The notes under the pieces were generated by a model. It did no database searches, had not been told where the DNA came from, and worked only from the letters and a program-made list of their open reading frames with translations. This document shows positions 6,206 to 9,691 of a DNA stretch of 9,691 nt, one piece after another (position 1 is the stretch's first letter; every line of letters begins with the position of its first letter). Both the position numbers and the translations under genes were made by a program. This DNA is from an uncultured Clostridia bacterium (GTDB lineage: Bacteria > Bacillota > Clostridia > UMGS1883), in the NCBI GenBank assembly GCA_947624455.1, contig CANQKL010000053.1, forward strand, positions 1 to 9,691, given 5' to 3'.

Positions 6206-6283
6206 GTCGCAGCGAGGTAAGCCGTGTTTCGATTTTTTAAATCGAAACTTGCGATACCGAGCTTGCGGCGACGCAGGTCTGCG
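6206..6283. repeat. Nested hairpins downstream of the catalase gene
   Basis: A perfect 10-bp hairpin, GTTTCGATTT (6226-6235)/AAATCGAAAC (6239-6248) with a TTT loop, is enclosed by GTAAGC (6217-6222)/GCTTGC (6261-6266, one wobble) and GTCGC (6206-6210)/GCGAC (6268-6272). A separate small stem CGCAG/CTGCG lies at 6272-6283. It may be a structured 3' end of the catalase mRNA or a dispersed palindromic element. No known RNA family is recognised. Confidence 0.55.
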
Positions 6284-6304
6284 CCATTTTTTTACGGCCA
6301 TATT

Positions 6305-6976
6305 TTAACTGAAGCTGGGAGCCTTTACCTCCGGCTCCTTTTCGCTGAAATCATTCTTGGGCGAAGGCTTGGACAGATCAAAGTACAGCCGCGAGTCCGT
6401 AGTCACGCCAAAGTCCCTGTTCGAGCCGGTGTCCTTAACTTTATTGAATGCCTCCCGGAACATGGCGTTATGAGCCTCCTCCCGGTTGAGGAGAAAGTCG
6501 ATAGTCTCCTTTACCTTTTTATCGTTTATCTGGCGGTAGAGATACTCATAAACCACCTTCGCCCGCTGCTCGGACGCGATATTGGACAAAAGATCGGCGC
6601 AAAGGTCGCCGGTGACCGTAACGTAGTCCGCCGTCCACGAATAGCCCGAGGCGTTGATAAGTCCGGGGTTCAGTCCCAGAAGCACGTGTGACTGTATCTC
6701 CCCCGCGTCTATGGAGGTATAGTCCACGTCATGGCCGTTGAGCAGGTTTATAGTCTCGGCCACCATTTCCATATGCCCCAGCTCCTCGGAGGCAATGTCC
6801 ATGAACAGATCCTTTATTTCCGGATCCTTTATCCGAAAGCTCTGGGACATATACTGCATTGCCGCCTTAAGCTCGCCGTTGGCGCCGCCAAGCTGTTCCT
6901 GGAGCAGGGCCGCGTACTGGGGATTGGGGCGCTCCACGCCTACTTCGTGGAACAGATGTTTTTCGTGTCTGAACAT
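6305..6976 (-). CDS. Manganese catalase family protein
   Basis: A 223-residue ferritin-like four-helix protein of the non-haem dimanganese catalase family (2 H2O2 to 2 H2O + O2), probably cytoplasmic as no signal peptide is present. The expected ligands are visible in family order: E35 in GGANGELKAAM, E65 and H68 in ASEELGHMEM, E136 in SNIASEQRAK, and H169 in NREEAHNAMF. The length is close to the short Clostridia forms, shorter than the ~265-300 residues of classical enzymes and longer than the spore-coat CotJC form, and the last ~25 residues are a charged, Pro/Lys/Glu-rich tail. The ATG at 6976 is preceded by AAAGGA about 9 bases upstream. It is monocistronic, divergent from the peptidase gene, and probably serves peroxide defence in an anaerobe. 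Catalase activity is inferred from ligands, not shown. Confidence 0.92.
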   Translation of the reverse strand: MFRHEKHLFHEVGVERPNPQYAALLQEQLGGANGELKAAMQYMSQSFRIKDPEIKDLFMDIASEELGHMEMVAETINLLNGHDVDYTSIDAGEIQSHVLLGLNPGLINASGYSWTADYVTVTGDLCADLLSNIASEQRAKVVYEYLYRQINDKKVKETIDFLLNREEAHNAMFREAFNKVKDTGSNRDFGVTTDSRLYFDLSKPSPKNDFSEKEPEVKAPSFS

Positions 6977-7019
6977 ATCTCATCTTCCTTTCATAGGAAG
7001 TATTTGCGTCAAATCGGAA

Positions 7020-7047
7020 AATATACGCCCTTCCCCTTTCGGAGCAA
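7020..7047 (-). promoter_or_regulatory. Candidate promoter of the catalase gene
   Basis: On the minus strand TTGCTC (7047-7042), a 16-base spacer and TATATT (7025-7020). The -10 matches the consensus in 5 of 6 positions; the -35 in only 3. It would start transcription about 35 bases before the ATG at 6976. No peroxide-regulator (PerR) box was recognised. Confidence 0.45.
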
Positions 7048-7056
7048 AAATAACAC

Positions 7057-7085
7057 TTGATTATTTTACATAATTATGATAAAAT
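7057..7085 (+). promoter_or_regulatory. Sigma-A promoter of the secreted peptidase gene
   Basis: TTGATT (7057-7062), exactly 17 bases, then TAAAAT (7080-7085), with TG one base upstream of the -10 (7077-7078), an extended -10. Transcription would start near 7092, leaving a leader of about 24 bases that contains the ribosome binding site GGAGGGAG (7104-7111). Confidence 0.75.
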
Positions 7086-7115
7086 TATATCGACTAAAAT
7101 TCCGGAGGGAGAAAA

Positions 7116-9691
7116 ATGAAAAAGCTATTCGCGTTTGTCACGGCCGCTGTCATGGCTTTGGCGGTAACTCCGCCCCTTGCTTTGGCCGAAGGTTATCTGA
7201 CCCGCCACGTATACGACGGCTGGGGGCCGGTATACGACACCACCAAGGAAAAATATAACTCCTATGAGACTGAGCATTTCCAGATATTCTGGGGCGATTC
7301 GGGAAAAGCCGGCATGGTAAACGACGCCTTTCTCCGTAACTGTGACCGGATATTGGAAAACTGCTGGGACAAGTTCGTTGTGGAAATGGGCATGACTCCG
7401 CCCACCACCTCCAACGCCGAAAACGGCGACCACGTCACTCAGTATAAAGTCAACGTTATCCTGAACGAGACTGGCGTCGAAGGCTATGGCGGCTGGGCCT
7501 TCGGCGGAGTGGACCGGGAAGGCTATCCCTACTTCATGTGCGACCCCGAAGCCATGAACGACTGGGTAGTTCCCCATGAAATGGGCCATGTCATGCACTT
7601 TGCCCAGGGCCGGAACGCCTGGGAGGGCAACACATATCTCGGCCCGTGGTACGAGGCCATCGGCAACTGGTTCAGGGAGCAGTATATCTACGATGAAAAA
7701 TGCTACCCCGAGGGAGCGTCCTACCGCACTGACCTTTCGCCCCTGTACCTTCGGGCGGGGAGCCTTATGGCCGTGAACGGCCGGGGCTATTACGAGGCCT
7801 GGCCCCTGCTCCAATACCTGACCGACAACCCCGATTCTTTGAAGGACTATGGGGACAATTTTATCGCTAAGCTCCTGAATTACCGTCCCGGCGCAAACGA
7901 AGGCTTTTACGATGTGCTGGCGGCAAATACGGAAAACAGCGTTCATGACACCATCGGACTGTTTGCCTCCCACATGGCGACGATGGACTTCAAGCACAAG
8001 GCCAATTACAATATGAAAATTCAGGAAATGCTCCGAAACGGCTGGCTCTACTGGCAGCAGCGCTACACTGTGGCCGAGTCCTGGGGCAACGGCGGAGCTT
8101 ACGCCGTTCCCGCCGAACGCGCCCCTCAAAGCTACGGCTATAACATCATCCCCCTTCAAGGTTCGGGAGAGGTCAGCGTTACCCTCAACGGTCTTTCGGC
8201 GGCTGTAGGCGCGGGCTGGAGAGCCAGGCTGATAGCGGAGGGCAAGGACGGTATCACCCGCTACAGCCAACTGTTTGGCAGCGGAGAAACGGGAGCGATA
8301 AACGTGGCCGAGGGGGAGGAGCTGTACCTGAGCGTGGCGGCGACCCCCTCTTTGGAGACCGCCACCAAACTTGGACTTGGCGGCTGGGCCGGTTTTGAAG
8401 AAGCCAGCTATCCCTATGAAAGCAAGACCCGTTACCCCTATTCCTTCACCCTCGTCAACGCTGTGCCTATGGAGCGAACCGCTCCGAATCTGGCTCAGTA
8501 TAAGCACCCCAACGGCGGAGGCTATGTGGCTCCCACAGCCAGCGTAGACGCGTCCGCCTATGTTGGCCCCAACGCCATGGTGCTTGGCCGGGCGCGGGTC
8601 AGCGGCAACGCCGTGATAGACGGTAACGCCATTGTGGCCGAGGACGCTAAGGTCGGCGGAAACGCCTATATAGGCGGCAATGCCGTGGTAATGGGCGCAG
8701 CCACCGTCACCGGCAGCGCCCGGGTGCTGGAAAGCGCTCTCATCTATGGGAATTACACCGTCAGCGACGACGCGACCATCAAAGGACAGGCCATACTTTT
8801 GGGCGGCGGTACCGCCGCCGGTCAGGCCATAGCCTACGGCGACCTGTTCGAGGACGAGGGCAAGACCATCGGCGGCGGAGCGTTTGCCGGCTATCATAGC
8901 GTAAATACGAGCCTGGACTACGCGTCGGAAAGCGGCGGCGTATTCACCCGCCCCTATATCGACAGGCTTCAAGCGGCATATGAATTTGAGAACAGCTTTT
9001 GCGACGCTGTGGCCGCCAGCGATCTTTTGCCGGTTTCCGCCCCTGAACTGACTGACGGCGAGGCGGTGTTCGACGGCGGTCAATATCTCACTTTGCCCTC
9101 CTCCGTACTGAGCTACGAGAACGCGGAGCTAAGGCTTGGACTCAGGTATTTGTCCGGTACCGCGCTGGATATCGGCGGCATCCGCCTGCACAGCGTCAAC
9201 GGCCGTCCGGCCCTGACCTTCGGCGGCCAGACCCTGACCCTGAATTCGCCCTACGGCTCGGGGCGCGTGACAGTTAGCATAAAATTTTCGGGCAACGAGG
9301 CGACCCTTACGGTCAACGGCGAAAGCGCCTCCGCCAATATCGAAACTACCCTGAGAAACGCCGCCGTCTCCGGCAAAAACTACCTGGGTACAAGCTCCGG
9401 CGGCGATGGGTTTCGGGGCGGAATAGATTTTCTCCATGTATATCTGGACGGAGCCTCTCCCATTGACGGAGAACTGCCCGACTCTGTTGAAACGGTGTTC
9501 AGGGCCGGAGGCGGCGAGGCCCCGCTTGAAGCCCTGACAGCGGACAGCTCCTCCCCCTGGTGCGGCTGGCGGGCCACTGGCTCCGCGGCCGGGGGCGCGG
9601 GCCTGGTTCTCTCCGCTGACGGCAGCACAAAGGTCAGCTCCCCCGTTTACGGGAAAACCGGCTTTGTGTTAGAGTTTTCGCCCTCCGGCGG
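7116..9691 (+). CDS. Large secreted zinc metallopeptidase with beta-helix and LamG-like domains (3' end outside window)
   Basis: The frame is open for 858 codons to the edge. The start at 7116 follows GGAGGGAG and opens a Sec signal peptide (residues 1-24, ending LALA-EG). Residues ~50-315 resemble the DUF6055 / Svx-AvrXca-like secreted proteins ('YETEHFQIFWGDSG'), with the gluzincin-type zinc motif HEMGH (H154, E155, H158) and a likely third ligand E180 in WYEAIGNW. Residues ~330-460 are beta-rich. Residues ~475-564 (8538-8807) are 15 clean hexads of the A-x-[VI]-x-x-x type, with two looser ones to 576, as in a left-handed beta-helix. Residues ~617-778 look like a LamG/concanavalin-type sandwich ('AAYEFENSFCD', 'GGQYLTLPS', 'GIDFLHVYLDG'). 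Another beta-rich part begins near 790. Likely extracellular glycoprotein or protein degradation; substrate unknown. The family name is inference. Confidence 0.88.
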   Translation, partial: MKKLFAFVTAAVMALAVTPPLALAEGYLTRHVYDGWGPVYDTTKEKYNSYETEHFQIFWGDSGKAGMVNDAFLRNCDRILENCWDKFVVEMGMTPPTTSNAENGDHVTQYKVNVILNETGVEGYGGWAFGGVDREGYPYFMCDPEAMNDWVVPHEMGHVMHFAQGRNAWEGNTYLGPWYEAIGNWFREQYIYDEKCYPEGASYRTDLSPLYLRAGSLMAVNGRGYYEAWPLLQYLTDNPDSLKDYGDNFIAKLLNYRPGANEGFYDVLAANTENSVHDTIGLFASHMATMDFKHKANYNMKIQEMLRNGWLYWQQRYTVAESWGNGGAYAVPAERAPQSYGYNIIPLQGSGEVSVTLNGLSAAVGAGWRARLIAEGKDGITRYSQLFGSGETGAINVAEGEELYLSVAATPSLETATKLGLGGWAGFEEASYPYESKTRYPYSFTLVNAVPMERTAPNLAQYKHPNGGGYVAPTASVDASAYVGPNAMVLGRARVSGNAVIDGNAIVAEDAKVGGNAYIGGNAVVMGAATVTGSARVLESALIYGNYTVSDDATIKGQAILLGGGTAAGQAIAYGDLFEDEGKTIGGGAFAGYHSVNTSLDYASESGGVFTRPYIDRLQAAYEFENSFCDAVAASDLLPVSAPELTDGEAVFDGGQYLTLPSSVLSYENAELRLGLRYLSGTALDIGGIRLHSVNGRPALTFGGQTLTLNSPYGSGRVTVSIKFSGNEATLTVNGESASANIETTLRNAAVSGKNYLGTSSGGDGFRGGIDFLHVYLDGASPIDGELPDSVETVFRAGGGEAPLEALTADSSSPWCGWRATGSAAGGAGLVLSADGSTKVSSPVYGKTGFVLEFSPSG

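Larger units (their letters stand above)
5815..6304. other. 490-bp region without a supported gene, rich in hairpins
   Basis: Between the VWA remnant and the catalase gene no reading frame has a start with a ribosome binding site. The stretch holds the branched fold at 5918-6025, the terminator at 6041-6075 and the hairpins at 6128-6285. Positions 5815-5917 show no clear signal. Several open frames cross it on both strands, but they read through the palindromes and are treated as spurious. Confidence 0.6.

Noticed and set aside
7125..9083. 652-codon open frame on the minus strand
   Set aside because: It lies wholly antisense to the secreted peptidase, whose frame has a signal peptide, zinc motif and repeated domains. 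High GC in the third position keeps the opposite strand free of stops.
1..9691. CRISPR array, tRNA or rRNA genes, transposase
   Set aside because: No regularly spaced direct repeats of 25-40 bases, no recognisable tRNA cloverleaf or rRNA segment, and no transposase-like protein were seen on reading both strands.

Overview
The window looks like chromosome of a low-to-moderate-GC, strongly fermentative Gram-positive anaerobe, most likely a gut Clostridia member (Oscillospiraceae/Ruminococcaceae-like). The reasons are consensus sigma-A promoters, strong GGAGG-type ribosome binding sites, a Clostridia-type VWA/HTH gene pair, a short Clostridia-type manganese catalase, and large secreted multidomain proteins. 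The taxonomic call is inference from protein style, not from a marker gene.

Region 1 (1-4770, minus strand) is a carbohydrate-uptake operon. A near-consensus promoter (4742-4770) drives a 903-residue secreted substrate-binding protein with two N-terminal carbohydrate-binding-like modules. It is followed by two CUT1-type permeases and the first 47 codons of a secreted protein that is probably an NHL/beta-propeller protein. Spacings are -8, 11 and 5 bp, so the genes are almost certainly co-transcribed. No ATPase is present in the window.

Region 2 (4771-6304) is an intergenic-rich stretch with two small plus-strand genes. The first (5088-5477) is a stand-alone copy of an HTH-like module that I remember as the C-terminal part of some Firmicutes macrodomain proteins and as a neighbour of VWA genes. 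The second (5587-5814) is a 75-residue reading frame that joins the first ~12 residues of a Clostridia VWA protein directly to its last ~63, so it is an internally deleted VWA gene with its promoter and ribosome binding site still intact. Around them lie several unexplained dyads: a widely spaced 11-bp inverted repeat, an 8-bp dyad centred on a TATAAT box, a branched fold at 5918-6025 with a strong bidirectional terminator, and a second hairpin cluster at 6128-6285.

Region 3 (6305-9691) holds a minus-strand manganese catalase and, divergently, a very large secreted zinc metallopeptidase (HEMGH) that runs off the right edge. The peptidase carries a left-handed beta-helix of about 15-17 perfect hexapeptide repeats and a LamG-like domain. 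Its plus-strand frame stays open from 7116 to the end of the window.

Taken together, the window encodes extracellular glycan or glycoprotein handling (binding protein, permeases, secreted peptidase), an oxidative-stress enzyme, and a decayed or remodelled regulatory/VWA pair.
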